Positions 8,699-17,804 of a stretch of DNA of 64,000 bases are shown piece after piece (within the stretch, counting starts at the first letter, position 1; each line of letters starts with the position of its first letter). This DNA comes from CAZSDW01 sp964605705 (lineage in GTDB: Bacteria > Fidelibacterota > UBA2242): the NCBI GenBank assembly GCA_964605705.1, contig CAZSDW010000003.1:1-64000 (forward strand). The letters run 5' to 3'. The translations under genes were made by a program, and so were the position numbers. The notes under the pieces were generated by a model, which saw nothing but the letters and a program-made list of their open reading frames with translations, had not been told where the DNA came from and did not search any database.

Positions 8699-9700
8699 AT
8701 GGTTGAGCAAAGCAAAAAGAATAGCGATGTTGTGCTGGTTGAGCGTCTGTTTAAAACTCGTGAATTGTTGAACAATGAACTGGGCAAAGTCATCATCGGG
8801 CAGCGGGAAATCATTGATCAGTTGCTGATTTCGTTGCTTTGTCAGGGACATTGTCTGCTGATTGGAGTACCCGGTTTGGCAAAAACGCTTTTGATTAAAA
8901 CCCTGGCAGAGGTGCTGGATCTGACATTTAAACGAATTCAGTTTACCCCCGATCTGATGCCATCGGATATTACCGGAACGGAAGTCATTGAAGAAGATAA
9001 AAGCAGTGGCAGGCGTGAATTCCGTTTTTTCAAGGGACCGATTTTTGGAAATATCATCCTGGCTGATGAAATTAACCGAACACCCCCCAAAACCCAGGCA
9101 GCGCTGCTCGAAGCGATGCAGGAACATCGGGTCACTACTGCCGGAAAAAGCTATGTGCTTGAGGAGCCGTTTTTTGTACTGGCGACTCAGAATCCGATTG
9201 AACAGGAGGGAACTTACCCGCTTCCGGAAGCCCAGCTGGATCGGTTCATGTTCAGTCTGAAAGTTGAATACCCGTCTTATGAAGAAGAAATTGAAATTGT
9301 AAAATCGACCACGTATGATCTGGAAGTGGCGCTTGATACGGTTGTAAAACGGGAAGATATTATGGCTTTCCAGCACCTGGTGAAACGGGTGCCGGTCGCG
9401 GATAATGTTGTGGAGTTTGCAGTAAAACTCGTGACATCCACCCGCCCCGGCGAGCTGAAGGCTCCGGATTTTATTAAAAACTGGGTGGAATGGGGTGCCG
9501 GACCACGGGCATCGCAATACCTGATCCTGGGTGCTAAGACAAATGCCGTTCTGAATGGTCGCTCAACACCAGGCATCGCTGATGTCGTCAGGATTGCCAA
9601 ACCGGTTTTACGGCATCGGATTATTCCAAATTTCAATGCCGAATCGGAAGGTATTGACACCGATATGATTACTGAAAAATTAATCGAGCATCTGCAATAG
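8699..9700 (+). CDS. MoxR-family AAA+ ATPase
   Basis: A 333-residue AAA+ chaperone-like ATPase of the MoxR group. Walker A GVPGLAKT (56-63), Walker B ILADEINR (about 119-126), sensor-type ATQNP and the arginine-rich EAQLDRFMF follow the family order. MoxR proteins pair with DUF58 and VWA proteins in maturing or remodelling envelope complexes. Here the next gene, 9 bases downstream, encodes a DUF58 protein, so the two form the core of such an operon. The usual extra VWA/BatA genes are absent, so this is a minimal version. Its client protein is unknown. Confidence 0.93.
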   Translation: MVEQSKKNSDVVLVERLFKTRELLNNELGKVIIGQREIIDQLLISLLCQGHCLLIGVPGLAKTLLIKTLAEVLDLTFKRIQFTPDLMPSDITGTEVIEEDKSSGRREFRFFKGPIFGNIILADEINRTPPKTQAALLEAMQEHRVTTAGKSYVLEEPFFVLATQNPIEQEGTYPLPEAQLDRFMFSLKVEYPSYEEEIEIVKSTTYDLEVALDTVVKREDIMAFQHLVKRVPVADNVVEFAVKLVTSTRPGELKAPDFIKNWVEWGAGPRASQYLILGAKTNAVLNGRSTPGIADVVRIAKPVLRHRIIPNFNAESEGIDTDMITEKLIEHLQ

Positions 9701-9709
9701 ACGGCGCTG

Positions 9710-10612
9710 ATGGAAACCATAACGGATAAACGCAAATATCTCAATCCGGAGACGATTGCCCGGCTGGATAATATGGTGCTGCGGGCGCGGCTGGTGGTCG
9801 AGGGATTTATTCTGGGACTTCATAAAAGCCCGTATCATGGCTTTTCGGTGGAATTCGCCGAGCATCGACCTTACAATCCGGGTGATGAAATCAGGCATAT
9901 CGATTGGAAACTCTATGGTAAGACAGACCGCTATTATATCAAGCAGTTTGAAGAAGAGACCAATCTGAAATCCTATATTCTGCTGGATAAAAGCGGGTCC
10001 ATGCAATATTCTTCCGGAAAAATCAGCAAATTGACGTATGGCTCCTATCTGGCTGCCGCACTGGCGTACCTGATGCTGAAACAGCAGGATGCTGTCAGTC
10101 TGACCCTCTTTGATGATCAGGTGCGACAGTTCCTGCCACCGGTTGCCAAGAAGAGTCATCTGAATCTGGTACTCGGTGCGCTGGAGCGGGTTCAGCCAGG
10201 GGCGGAAACCCGCATTGCACCACAGCTGCATGAGTTGGCTGAAAAATTAAAAAAACGGGGACTGATTATCCTGATCTCGGATTTACTGGATGAACCAGAA
10301 GAGGTCATCAATGCCCTGAAACATTTCCGCCACAAACGGCATGAAGTCATTCTATTTCATATCCTCGACCGGCAGGAGCTGGAGTTTTCCTTTAATCGCC
10401 AGACCCAGTTTATCGATCTGGAAAATAGCCAGCATCTGAATACGGAGCCCTGGCATATTCAGGAAGCTTATCAGCAATTAATGCAGCGATTCATCGAAAA
10501 TTATAAAATCCGCTGTCGCGGGAATAATATCGATTATGTGACTCTGATGACCGATCAGAACCTTGATCTGGCATTGACAGAGTATCTGAAGAAACGTTCC
10601 CGGATCGGATAA
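9710..10612 (+). CDS. DUF58 protein (VWA-like partner of MoxR)
   Basis: A 300-residue soluble protein. The DUF58 signature is clear: HRPYNPGDEIRHIDWKLYG (about 53-71) followed by a VWA-like part with a MIDAS-like DKSGSM motif (about 95-100) and LILISDLLDEPEE. DUF58 proteins work with MoxR ATPases; the gene directly follows one with a 9-base gap. No membrane segment precedes the domain, unlike longer DUF58 proteins that carry two, so this is the short cytosolic form. The gene ends just before a hairpin terminator shared with the convergent TPR gene. Confidence 0.9.
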   Translation: METITDKRKYLNPETIARLDNMVLRARLVVEGFILGLHKSPYHGFSVEFAEHRPYNPGDEIRHIDWKLYGKTDRYYIKQFEEETNLKSYILLDKSGSMQYSSGKISKLTYGSYLAAALAYLMLKQQDAVSLTLFDDQVRQFLPPVAKKSHLNLVLGALERVQPGAETRIAPQLHELAEKLKKRGLIILISDLLDEPEEVINALKHFRHKRHEVILFHILDRQELEFSFNRQTQFIDLENSQHLNTEPWHIQEAYQQLMQRFIENYKIRCRGNNIDYVTLMTDQNLDLALTEYLKKRSRIG

Positions 10613-10632
10613 TCCTTTTTATTCCGGATAAA

Positions 10633-10658
10633 AAAAGCCGACAAAACTGCCGGCTTTT
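10633..10658. terminator. Bidirectional hairpin terminator
   Basis: AAAAGCCG (10633-10640) pairs perfectly with CGGCTTTT (10651-10658) around a 10-base loop. The A- and T-runs on both sides suit termination in both directions, between the convergent DUF58 and TPR genes. Confidence 0.8.
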
Positions 10659-10679
10659 AACATTCATTTGAAAAGCTAT

Positions 10680-11744
10680 TTAGCGCAGACTTTTCTCAAT
10701 CTGGCGATATTCTTCGGCTTCGTCAATTTTTCCCTGGTTGTAGAGTGATTTCCAGAGTAGCGTGTAACCAAAGACATATTCCGGATCCTGCTCAATTATA
10801 CGCCGGGCGTAATCTTCGGCACTCAGCCAGTCTTCAGCCTGGAATGCGGCGTTCCCGATACTTAACAAAACTTCAATATCATCGGGATTTTCAATCAGTA
10901 CCCGGGAGAATTGATACTGGGCTGATTCGTAGTCTCCAAGCTTGTAGTATATCTGCGCCAGCAGGTACATTATATTGACATCGGTTGGATAATCACGAGC
11001 AAGTTTGTCTGCAATCTCCCTGGCTTCGTCCAGACGATTGAGCTGCGCCAGGAACTGAATCCGGATTTGCTGCAATTTTAACGATTCCGGATGATTATCC
11101 AAAATACTGTTCAGTTTTCCAACGGCTTCGTTCTTTTTACCAAGATCAAACAGGGACTGAACATAATATAAAGCGATATCTTCATCGAACATACCTTTGC
11201 CCAGAAATTCTTCGGAATACTGGATCAGGCTGATGGTGTCATCGGACATATAGTAACATTTGATTAAAGCGTTGTAACTGCTGATTTTCTGATCGTCGAT
11301 TTCCAGTGCCAGTAAAAATTTATCGGCAGCACTTTTCAACAATGAGTCTTTTTCAATCGGCAGAACGGATTTAAGTGCTTCATTAAAAAGGTTGGCGCCC
11401 TGGGTATGAATTTCTCCCCAGATACGTTCAATCTGATCATCGACACTGATTTTACCGGTGGGATATACGTAATTCGGATCAATTGCTTTGACCTTATCCA
11501 GGTACTCCTTGGCTTTCAGCCAATCTTTTTGAGCCATGTAAACCTGAACAGCCAGTAGAAAGGGGACTTCCGGATTCATCGGTTCTTTATCAAGAGCAAT
11601 CATTAATTGCTCTGTTGCAGCCTCGATATTGTTCTGCTGAAAATAGACTTTGGCTGATGTGACTTCAGGGCTTTGGCATGAGTTGAGGAATAAGGAAAAC
11701 AGGATCAAGATTGAAAATGCAAGGATGAGATTTCTAAGTTTCAT
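10680..11744 (-). CDS. TPR-repeat lipoprotein
   Basis: A 354-residue lipoprotein: hydrophobic N terminus with a lipobox (FLNSC, about Cys23), then helical repeats through the whole chain. TPR-type units are visible at about 30-60, 145-180, 215-250, 255-290 (VNIMYLLAQIYYKLGDYESA) and 290-350. Such proteins usually scaffold envelope complexes. It is convergent with the MoxR/DUF58 pair and has no operon partner; the next minus-strand gene upstream, mtnA, ends 72 bases away. Partner proteins are unknown. Confidence 0.85.
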   Translation of the reverse strand: MKLRNLILAFSILILFSLFLNSCQSPEVTSAKVYFQQNNIEAATEQLMIALDKEPMNPEVPFLLAVQVYMAQKDWLKAKEYLDKVKAIDPNYVYPTGKISVDDQIERIWGEIHTQGANLFNEALKSVLPIEKDSLLKSAADKFLLALEIDDQKISSYNALIKCYYMSDDTISLIQYSEEFLGKGMFDEDIALYYVQSLFDLGKKNEAVGKLNSILDNHPESLKLQQIRIQFLAQLNRLDEAREIADKLARDYPTDVNIMYLLAQIYYKLGDYESAQYQFSRVLIENPDDIEVLLSIGNAAFQAEDWLSAEDYARRIIEQDPEYVFGYTLLWKSLYNQGKIDEAEEYRQIEKSLR

Positions 11745-11816
11745 TCGATTGCTCCTTTTCGTTCATATATTGGCACCAAAATTTATAAATCATGGCGCGA
11801 CATTTCAAGTAAGATA

Positions 11817-12833
11817 TTACAGAAAATGATAAGGATTTTTAAAAATTCCATTTTCCGTAATAATTCCCTGGATCAATTCAGCCGGTGTCACATCAAAAGC
11901 CGGCGAAATTGCCGGACAATTTTCCGGAGCGACCTGTCTGCCAGCCAGGCTGCGGACTTCCTGACCGTCCCGTTCTTCAATGACAATTGCCTGTCCGGTT
12001 GGAGTCGCTGGATCGATAGTCGATGACGGGGCAGCGATATAAAAGGGAATCCCATGATATCTGGCTGATACGGCTAATCCAAAGGTGCCAATTTTATTGG
12101 CGGTATCGCCATTGGCGGCAATTCGATCGGCACCGACGATGACCAAATCGACATTTTTGGTAGTCATTACATAGGCTGCCATGTTATCACTGATGAGGGT
12201 AAATGGGACTTTTTCCTCGGTCAGTTCCCATGCCGTCAGCCTGGCGCCCTGCAGCAAGGGGCGGGTTTCATCCACGTAAACGTTTATTTTTTTGCCGGTT
12301 TGATGAGCGGTGATGATGACTCCCAGCGCGGTTCCAAGACCACCGGTTGCCAGTCCACCGGTATTGCAATGGGTCAGGATTGTTGCCTTTTCGGGGACAA
12401 TTGATTGACCATATTGTCCGATTCGAACACACATTTCAATATCTTCCCGGTGAATGGATTGGGCTTCGGACAGTAATCGTTCCCAAATCTGCGGAACAGT
12501 TTGATGCTTTTGTGAGCAAGCCAGTTGTCTCATTCGCTGCAGTGACCAGGCGAGATTGACCGCGGTGGGGCGGGTGTTTTGAAGAATGCTTGAAATTTTA
12601 GCGAGTTCGGAAAAAAATTGGTCAACCGATAAATGAACCGATGCCTTTAACCCCATGACCAGTCCGAAAGCCGCGGCAATCCCGATGGCAGGTGCACCGC
12701 GAATAGCCAGTCTTTTAATGGCGTCTGCCATTTGGAGATGGTCATGAATTTCGATTCGTCTGTATTCTTGGGGCAGGCGGGTCTGATCGACGATATACAG
12801 CCGGTTATTTTCCCAGAAAAGTGGTTTAATCAT
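11817..12833 (-). CDS. mtnA: S-methyl-5-thioribose-1-phosphate isomerase
   Basis: A 338-residue cytosolic enzyme that converts methylthioribose 1-phosphate to methylthioribulose 1-phosphate in methionine salvage or the related 5-deoxypentose shunt. Motifs of the eIF2B-like isomerase family: RGAPAIGIAAAFG near 45-57, the catalytic-Cys segment THCNTGGLATGGLGTALG, then DETRPLLQGARLTAWEL and the catalytic-Asp segment GADRIAANGDTANKIGT. Length is typical. The gene follows a PfkB-type kinase by 14 bases on the same strand. No mtnK, mtnP, mtnB, mtnC or mtnD is in the window, so the upstream route to its substrate is not defined by standard genes. Confidence 0.95.
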   Translation of the reverse strand: MIKPLFWENNRLYIVDQTRLPQEYRRIEIHDHLQMADAIKRLAIRGAPAIGIAAAFGLVMGLKASVHLSVDQFFSELAKISSILQNTRPTAVNLAWSLQRMRQLACSQKHQTVPQIWERLLSEAQSIHREDIEMCVRIGQYGQSIVPEKATILTHCNTGGLATGGLGTALGVIITAHQTGKKINVYVDETRPLLQGARLTAWELTEEKVPFTLISDNMAAYVMTTKNVDLVIVGADRIAANGDTANKIGTFGLAVSARYHGIPFYIAAPSSTIDPATPTGQAIVIEERDGQEVRSLAGRQVAPENCPAISPAFDVTPAELIQGIITENGIFKNPYHFL

Positions 12834-12847
12834 CGAATCTGCACCAG

Positions 12848-13753
12848 TTAAATTGTAACCAGCTGGCGAAGTGCGCTGTATCGGGACTCAATCTGATCAC
12901 GGTCGGTTTGTTTCAAGCCGTCCACACTGAATCCCTCGACCACATAAGAGCCGAGAGTACTGCCATATATCAGCGCCTTTTTCATGGATTTGAAGTCGAT
13001 CTCCTGGCAGGTCGTCAGGTAGCCCATAAATCCGCCGGCAAAGCCGTCGCCAGCCCCGGTGGGATCGATTGCCTGGTTGACCGGATAAGCAGGAGTATAG
13101 AAGAGTTGGGAGTCATAACTTAAATATGCTCCGTGTTCACCCTCTTTGATCACGATATATGCCGGACCCATTTGATGCAGTTTTTTAAGTCCGGACCGCA
13201 GGTTGTATTCATCGGTTAAAAGACTCAATTCGCTATCGTTAATCAGAATCAGATCGACTTTCGCGATCACTTTCAGCAAATCGTCAAGGGTTGTATTGAT
13301 CCAGAGATTCATGGTATCCAGAGCTGTAAATTTCGGATTTTCAACCTGGTCGAGAACGTCCAGCTGAAGCGATGGTTGAATATTTCCCAGGAAAAGGTAG
13401 GGTGTTTGACGGTACTGGTTCGGGATCACCGGTTTGAAATCGGCGAAAACATTCAAATGGGTGTAAAGCGTGTCGCGATCATTCATATTTTTATGATAGA
13501 CACCGCCCCAGCGGAATGTTTTACCATCCACAATTTCCAGTCCGCGGGTGTCGATATGCCGCTCTTTCAGCATTGTAATTGCCGCTTCCGGAAAATCCCT
13601 GCCGGCGATTCCGACAATCCGGGTTGTTGTAAAATGGGATGCTGCCATTGAGAAAAATACCGCACTGCCACCGAGTGCATCCCGGCGTTTACCAAAAGGT
13701 GTTTCAACATCATCGAATGCGACCGATCCGATGACGAGTACAGAATCATTCAT
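12848..13753 (-). CDS. PfkB-family sugar/nucleoside kinase next to mtnA
   Basis: A 301-residue ribokinase-fold kinase. The N-terminal GGSAVFFSMAASHF segment is the family's substrate-side signature and DPTGAGDGFAGG (about 228-239) holds the anion hole and catalytic Asp. It precedes mtnA by 14 bases in the same operon. A role in phosphorylating methylthioribose or another 5-modified ribose for MtnA is an attractive inference, since the normal methylthioribose kinase (MtnK) belongs to a different fold. Adenosine or ribose kinase are alternatives. Its start lies 96 bases from the divergent Nudix gene. Confidence 0.85.
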   Translation of the reverse strand: MNDSVLVIGSVAFDDVETPFGKRRDALGGSAVFFSMAASHFTTTRIVGIAGRDFPEAAITMLKERHIDTRGLEIVDGKTFRWGGVYHKNMNDRDTLYTHLNVFADFKPVIPNQYRQTPYLFLGNIQPSLQLDVLDQVENPKFTALDTMNLWINTTLDDLLKVIAKVDLILINDSELSLLTDEYNLRSGLKKLHQMGPAYIVIKEGEHGAYLSYDSQLFYTPAYPVNQAIDPTGAGDGFAGGFMGYLTTCQEIDFKSMKKALIYGSTLGSYVVEGFSVDGLKQTDRDQIESRYSALRQLVTI

Positions 13754-13849
13754 TATTCACCTTGCTATATGAGTTATCAAGTTTGCTTCGAAAAATACAA
13801 AATTCCGGTTTTGTTTCCAATATCATAAATCATTGGGTATATTTAAACC

Positions 13850-14368
13850 ATGAAATACCGGTACTGCTATCGCTGCGGAACCAAAACCAGCTCGAAAAAG
13901 ATCGACGGGCGGCAGCGTGCATTTTGTGATAAATGCCAGATTCCGCTATATGAAAATCCGATCCCATCGGTGGCTGTGGTCCTGACTGATTCGAAAGGGC
14001 AGATTCTGTTGGTTCGCCGGAAGGTCAAGCCGGGCGTCGGAAAATGGTGCCTGCCGGGCGGATTTATGGAAATTGGTGAAACACCGCAACAAGCGGCGAT
14101 TCGCGAATTGAAGGAAGAGATCGGTGTGGAAATTGAAGTACCCCGCCTGCTTGATATCGGTTCACATATCAATGGCTACTACGGAGATGTTTTAATTATC
14201 GGATTCAGCACGAATATGACGTCCGACTGTACTTTGATTCCTGGCGATGATGTCAGCGAAGCCGCTTTTTTCCCTTTGGATAATCGTCCGAAAATGGTTT
14301 TTAAATTGCATGAAGACTTTCTGAATCTATGGCTATCCAGGAATAATGAATCCCAATCCGGACAATAA
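13850..14368 (+). CDS. Nudix hydrolase with N-terminal zinc ribbon
   Basis: A 172-residue enzyme. Residues 4-35 form a zinc ribbon (CYRC ... CDKC) and residues about 43-165 a Nudix domain with the full box: GGFMEIGE, then REL and EEIG in the spacing GX5EX7REUXEEXGU. The layout is that of NudC/ADP-ribose-pyrophosphatase-like hydrolases that cleave nucleoside diphosphates linked to another group. The NADH-specific SQPWPFPxS motif of true NudC is absent, so the substrate is open. The last 23 bases overlap the start of mnmA, indicating translational coupling. Confidence 0.9.
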   Translation: MKYRYCYRCGTKTSSKKIDGRQRAFCDKCQIPLYENPIPSVAVVLTDSKGQILLVRRKVKPGVGKWCLPGGFMEIGETPQQAAIRELKEEIGVEIEVPRLLDIGSHINGYYGDVLIIGFSTNMTSDCTLIPGDDVSEAAFFPLDNRPKMVFKLHEDFLNLWLSRNNESQSGQ

Positions 14369-15440
14369 TCCAAAAGTGCTGGTCGCCATGAGTGGCGGGG
14401 TTGACAGTTCCGTCGCGATTCACCTCTTGCAGCAGGAGGGATTCGAGCCGCTGGGCGTGACGTTCAGGCTCTGGTGTCATACGGGTGGAAATCAGATTGT
14501 GCAAGTGATCGAGAGAGCCCAGAAAGTCAGTCGGATTATGGGTATTGAGCATCACGTTCTGGATATTGAGAAGGAATTTGAAGATACCGTGGTGCAGCAA
14601 TTTGTCGATGACTATCTGTCCGGGATCACCCCCAATCCCTGTGTTTTTTGTAATCGCCGGATCAAATGGCGGCACCTGCTGGAATTTGCAGACAAACTCA
14701 AGGTTCCCTTTGTAGCGACCGGACACTATGTTAAAATTTTGGAAAATAAATCGACCGGGCGCTTTGAAATTCATAAAGGTACTGATAGCAGTAAAGACCA
14801 GTCTTATATGCTCTGGCAATTATCCCAGGAAGCTCTGAGCCGCACCAAATTTCCGCTTGGGATATTCTATAAGGCTGACATTAAGAAGATGGCGAAAGTA
14901 CTGAATTTTCCGCTTGGTGATCAAAAAGAGAGTCAGGATGTCTGTTTTTTACCGGATAATGATTACCGGGAATTTCTGCGATCCTATGTTTCCCAAAGAA
15001 TTGAGGAAATTTCCCGCGGTGAACTGCTGGATGAAAATGGAAATATACTCGGCTATCACAGTGGATTTCACAATTTTACCATCGGACAGCGCAAGGGATT
15101 TAAAATAGGCTTTGCCAATCGCAAATATGTGAAAATGATCGATGCCCGCAAAAACCGGGTAATTATCGCGAATAATGATCAATTGTTCAGCCGGAAAATG
15201 CTGATCAGGGATGTCCGCTGGGTCAGTTCGGAACCATTGACCCGGATTGAGGGTTTGATGAAAATTCGCTATAATCATAAAGGTGTTCAAAGTGTTCTGA
15301 AATCTATTGAAAATGACCGATGGCTTGTCGAATTTTCAGAGCCGCAGCGAGCCGTGACTCCCGGTCAGTCGGCGGTTCTGTACCGGGATGATGCGCTGGT
15401 TTTAGGGGGCGTGATTGTGGGAAGTGTCAATGAAAATTAA
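14346..15440 (+). CDS. mnmA: tRNA-specific 2-thiouridylase MnmA
   Basis: A 364-residue cytosolic enzyme that thiolates U34 of tRNA(Lys/Glu/Gln). The PP-loop SGGVDSS is near 15-21, the first catalytic Cys lies in NPCVFCNRRIKW, DQSYMLW follows, and the second catalytic Cys is in ESQDVCFLPD. The C-terminal beta domains (FTIGQRKG, then AVTPGQSAVLY) are complete. The start overlaps the Nudix gene by 23 bases, and the N terminus is slightly longer than usual because the first ATG lies inside the upstream gene. panB follows after 15 bases, so mnmA, panB and panC may be cotranscribed. Confidence 0.96.
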   Translation: MNPNPDNNPKVLVAMSGGVDSSVAIHLLQQEGFEPLGVTFRLWCHTGGNQIVQVIERAQKVSRIMGIEHHVLDIEKEFEDTVVQQFVDDYLSGITPNPCVFCNRRIKWRHLLEFADKLKVPFVATGHYVKILENKSTGRFEIHKGTDSSKDQSYMLWQLSQEALSRTKFPLGIFYKADIKKMAKVLNFPLGDQKESQDVCFLPDNDYREFLRSYVSQRIEEISRGELLDENGNILGYHSGFHNFTIGQRKGFKIGFANRKYVKMIDARKNRVIIANNDQLFSRKMLIRDVRWVSSEPLTRIEGLMKIRYNHKGVQSVLKSIENDRWLVEFSEPQRAVTPGQSAVLYRDDALVLGGVIVGSVNEN

Positions 15441-15455
15441 TTCAAGGCAGGAATA

Positions 15456-16256
15456 ATGGATAAAAAAATACGGATATCGACAATCCTGAAAAAAAAAGCC
15501 GATGGCGTTAAAATCAGCGCGCTGACGGCATACGATTTCACGTTTGGGTATTTGCTCGATCAATCGGGAGTGGACATCATCCTGGTCGGGGATTCCTGTG
15601 GGAATGTCTGTGCCGGCTACGAAACGACTTTACCGGTGACTGTCGATGAAATGGTTTATCATACCCGCTCGGTTTGCCAGGGTGTCAAACGAGCCCTGCT
15701 GGTGGCGGATATGCCGTTTATGTCATACCAGGAAACCGTTGATCAGGCACTGCATAATGCCGGACGATTGATGAAAGAAGGCGGCGCTGAGGCGGTCAAA
15801 CTGGAAGGCGGTCAACATATTTGTGACACGGTCCGGAAAATGGTGGAGATCGGGATTCCGGTGATGGGGCATCTCGGTTTTACGCCACAGAGTGTTCATG
15901 AATTCGGCGGTTATAATGTGCGCGGGAAAGAAACAGCTGAAGCCGAAAAAATACAGCGGGATGCCTTGGCGCTTCAGGATGCCGGTGTATTTTCGATCGT
16001 ATTGGAAAAGGTACCGGCGCTGCTGGCAAAGGAAATTTCAGCATCTCTGAAAGTACCAACAATCGGGATTGGCGCCGGCCCGGATTGCGACGGTCAGATT
16101 CTGGTTTCCTATGATTTGCTGGGATTATACGACAAAGCGAAGTTCAAGTTTGTGCGAAAATACGTGAACCTGGCGGAAGTTATCCGTCAGGCAGTTGAAC
16201 AGTATTGCAGTGATGTAATCAGTCAAAGTTTTCCTTCTGATAAAGAGAGTTACTAA
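15456..16256 (+). CDS. panB: 3-methyl-2-oxobutanoate hydroxymethyltransferase PanB
   Basis: A 266-residue enzyme of pantothenate (CoA) synthesis that adds a hydroxymethyl group from methylene-THF to ketoisovalerate. Family motifs are ALTAYDFTFG, ILVGDS (metal-binding Asp), MKEGGAEAVKLEGG (catalytic-site stretch) and GHLGFTPQSVHEFGGY. IGIGAGPDCDGQILV closes the barrel. Length matches the family. It is followed after 19 bases by panC, forming the pan pair. panD is not in the window. A GGCAGGAA ribosome-binding region precedes the ATG. Confidence 0.97.
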   Translation: MDKKIRISTILKKKADGVKISALTAYDFTFGYLLDQSGVDIILVGDSCGNVCAGYETTLPVTVDEMVYHTRSVCQGVKRALLVADMPFMSYQETVDQALHNAGRLMKEGGAEAVKLEGGQHICDTVRKMVEIGIPVMGHLGFTPQSVHEFGGYNVRGKETAEAEKIQRDALALQDAGVFSIVLEKVPALLAKEISASLKVPTIGIGAGPDCDGQILVSYDLLGLYDKAKFKFVRKYVNLAEVIRQAVEQYCSDVISQSFPSDKESY

Positions 16257-16275
16257 AGAGAATTGCTGAATAAAA

Positions 16276-17127
16276 ATGAAAGTTTTCAAACAGATTAAAG
16301 AATTGCGGATAGAACTCGCGCACTACCGAGCCGCCGGCAAGCGGATTGCTTTGGTGCCTACGATGGGCTATTTCCATGAGGGGCATCTGAAATTAATGGA
16401 TGTGGCGCAGGAGAAATCCGATATTGTCGTGGTCAGCCTTTATGTCAATCCGACGCAATTCGCCCCTGATGAAGATCTGGCAAAGTATCCCCGCGATTTC
16501 GGGCGTGATGAGCACCTGGCAGAAGAGCGCGGCGTGGATATCCTGTTTTACCCGGACAACCGGGAAATGTACAGTGATTCCCATGTAACATATGTTATTA
16601 CAGAAGAGTTATCCAGGGTGCTGTGCGGAAAAGCGCGTCCCGTCCATTTTCGGGGAGTAACGACCATTGTGGCGAAGTTGTTCAATATTATTCAGCCGGA
16701 TGTGGCAGTTTTCGGGCGGAAAGATGCCCAGCAGGCAATCATTATTCGTCGGATGGTGGAGGATCTGAATTTTCCGATTGAGATAATTGTTGCTCCGATC
16801 GTGCGTGAGGCGGACGGTCTGGCAATGAGTTCGCGCAATACCTATTTGAATGCGGAGGAACGCGCCCAGGCACCGGTGATTTTTCAGGCGCTTCAGGAAG
16901 CCGTTAAGTTAGTAAAAAACGGACAGACCGATGCGAAAATCGTTCATCAAAAAATCCGTCAAAAAATCGAATCCGCTCCGCTATCCGATATTGAATACAT
17001 TGAAATCGTCAGCGAGCGGGATTTGACGCCGGTGGATAATATTAAGCCGGGAACCTTTGCAGCGGTTGCCGTCAGGTTTGGTAAAACCCGTCTGATCGAT
17101 AATATTGTCTTGCGGGCAACGGATTGA
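16276..17127 (+). CDS. panC: Pantothenate synthetase PanC
   Basis: A 283-residue ATP-dependent ligase joining pantoate and beta-alanine. The HIGH-type motif appears as PTMGYFHEGHLKL (about 28-40), followed by SLYVNPTQF, the FGRKDAQQAIIIRRM stretch and the KMSKS-like AMSSRNTYL. Length and order are typical. It ends the mnmA-panB-panC run; the 183-base gap after it holds a near-consensus promoter for the next genes, so the operon probably stops here. Confidence 0.97.
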   Translation: MKVFKQIKELRIELAHYRAAGKRIALVPTMGYFHEGHLKLMDVAQEKSDIVVVSLYVNPTQFAPDEDLAKYPRDFGRDEHLAEERGVDILFYPDNREMYSDSHVTYVITEELSRVLCGKARPVHFRGVTTIVAKLFNIIQPDVAVFGRKDAQQAIIIRRMVEDLNFPIEIIVAPIVREADGLAMSSRNTYLNAEERAQAPVIFQALQEAVKLVKNGQTDAKIVHQKIRQKIESAPLSDIEYIEIVSERDLTPVDNIKPGTFAAVAVRFGKTRLIDNIVLRATD

Positions 17128-17242
17128 AACCCGCTTAACCTTTCGGAACTTTTTGACTCTAATATATGTTATTAACGAAAACCGGAGTTTGAAGTTTGAG
17201 AGTATAAAGGGTGAAAAGGAGCCAAAAATCTCGATATTCCCC

Positions 17243-17271
17243 TTGACAAACTCAGGCAAATCGGTTAAAAT
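17243..17271 (+). promoter_or_regulatory. Near-consensus sigma-70-type promoter
   Basis: TTGACA (17243-17248), a 17-base spacer, then TAAAAT (17266-17271, 5/6 to TATAAT). Transcription would start about 30 bases before the 17311 gene and read through the LytR_C and rsfS genes. The E. coli-like form contrasts with the TTTG/TAnnTTTG promoters of Bacteroidota. Confidence 0.7.
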
Positions 17272-17310
17272 GAATGGTGAATTTGGATACGAAAAGTAGG
17301 TGATTAAAGG

Positions 17311-17787
17311 ATGCGAAAAGTAATTAATCTGGCAGTCATTGCTTTTATTTTAGGGGCGACATTGCCGCTGCAGGCGCAATTAAAGAGTCAATTACCCAAA
17401 CCGTTGGGCGTCGAGGATGCGATTCAGATTCCGGGACTCGGCTCCAAGAGTCTCGGGCTCAATTTTATCGATCCGGATCGCTTTTTTATGAACCAGTCCT
17501 ATTCACTGTCTTATTCAAGTTGGGGCGGTGGCAGTTCCATGGGTGTTTATCAGAATCAAATGTCCTATATATTTTCCGATAAGTTAATGCTGAGGACGCG
17601 CCTGGGATTTATGCACGATCCTCTGAATATGGGCTCAAATACAATGTCTCCGACCAATCTGACGGATAAATTGATCTACGGTTTTGACCTCAATTATCAG
17701 CCCAAGGACAATGTGTTTTTTAATATTCGGTTTGATAAAGCACCTTATTATTATCGAAGCGGTTTTTATCCCTATGGTTATTATTAA
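17311..17787 (+). CDS. Small exported beta-strand-rich protein
   Basis: A 158-residue protein with a signal peptide (about 1-23, ending LQAQ). The mature part is rich in short strands and aromatic residues (SYSLSYSSWGGGSSMG, then MSYIFSDKLMLRTRLGF) and has a Tyr-rich end (YYYRSGFYPYGYY). The alternating pattern suggests a small outer-membrane or surface protein. Start: ATG with an AAAGG site 2 bases upstream. It begins a run with a LytR_C protein (17-base gap) and rsfS. No named family recognised. Confidence 0.7.
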   Translation: MRKVINLAVIAFILGATLPLQAQLKSQLPKPLGVEDAIQIPGLGSKSLGLNFIDPDRFFMNQSYSLSYSSWGGGSSMGVYQNQMSYIFSDKLMLRTRLGFMHDPLNMGSNTMSPTNLTDKLIYGFDLNYQPKDNVFFNIRFDKAPYYYRSGFYPYGYY

Positions 17788-17804
17788 TCCAAAACAGTAA
17801 ATGC

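Noticed and set aside
8639..9517. A 292-codon minus-strand frame opposite the MoxR gene
   Set aside because: It lies fully opposite a clear AAA+ ATPase and has no recognisable domain; composition follows the real gene's complement.
17105..17299. A 64-codon plus-strand frame after panC
   Set aside because: It overlaps the promoter region, has no ribosome-binding site and no recognisable content.
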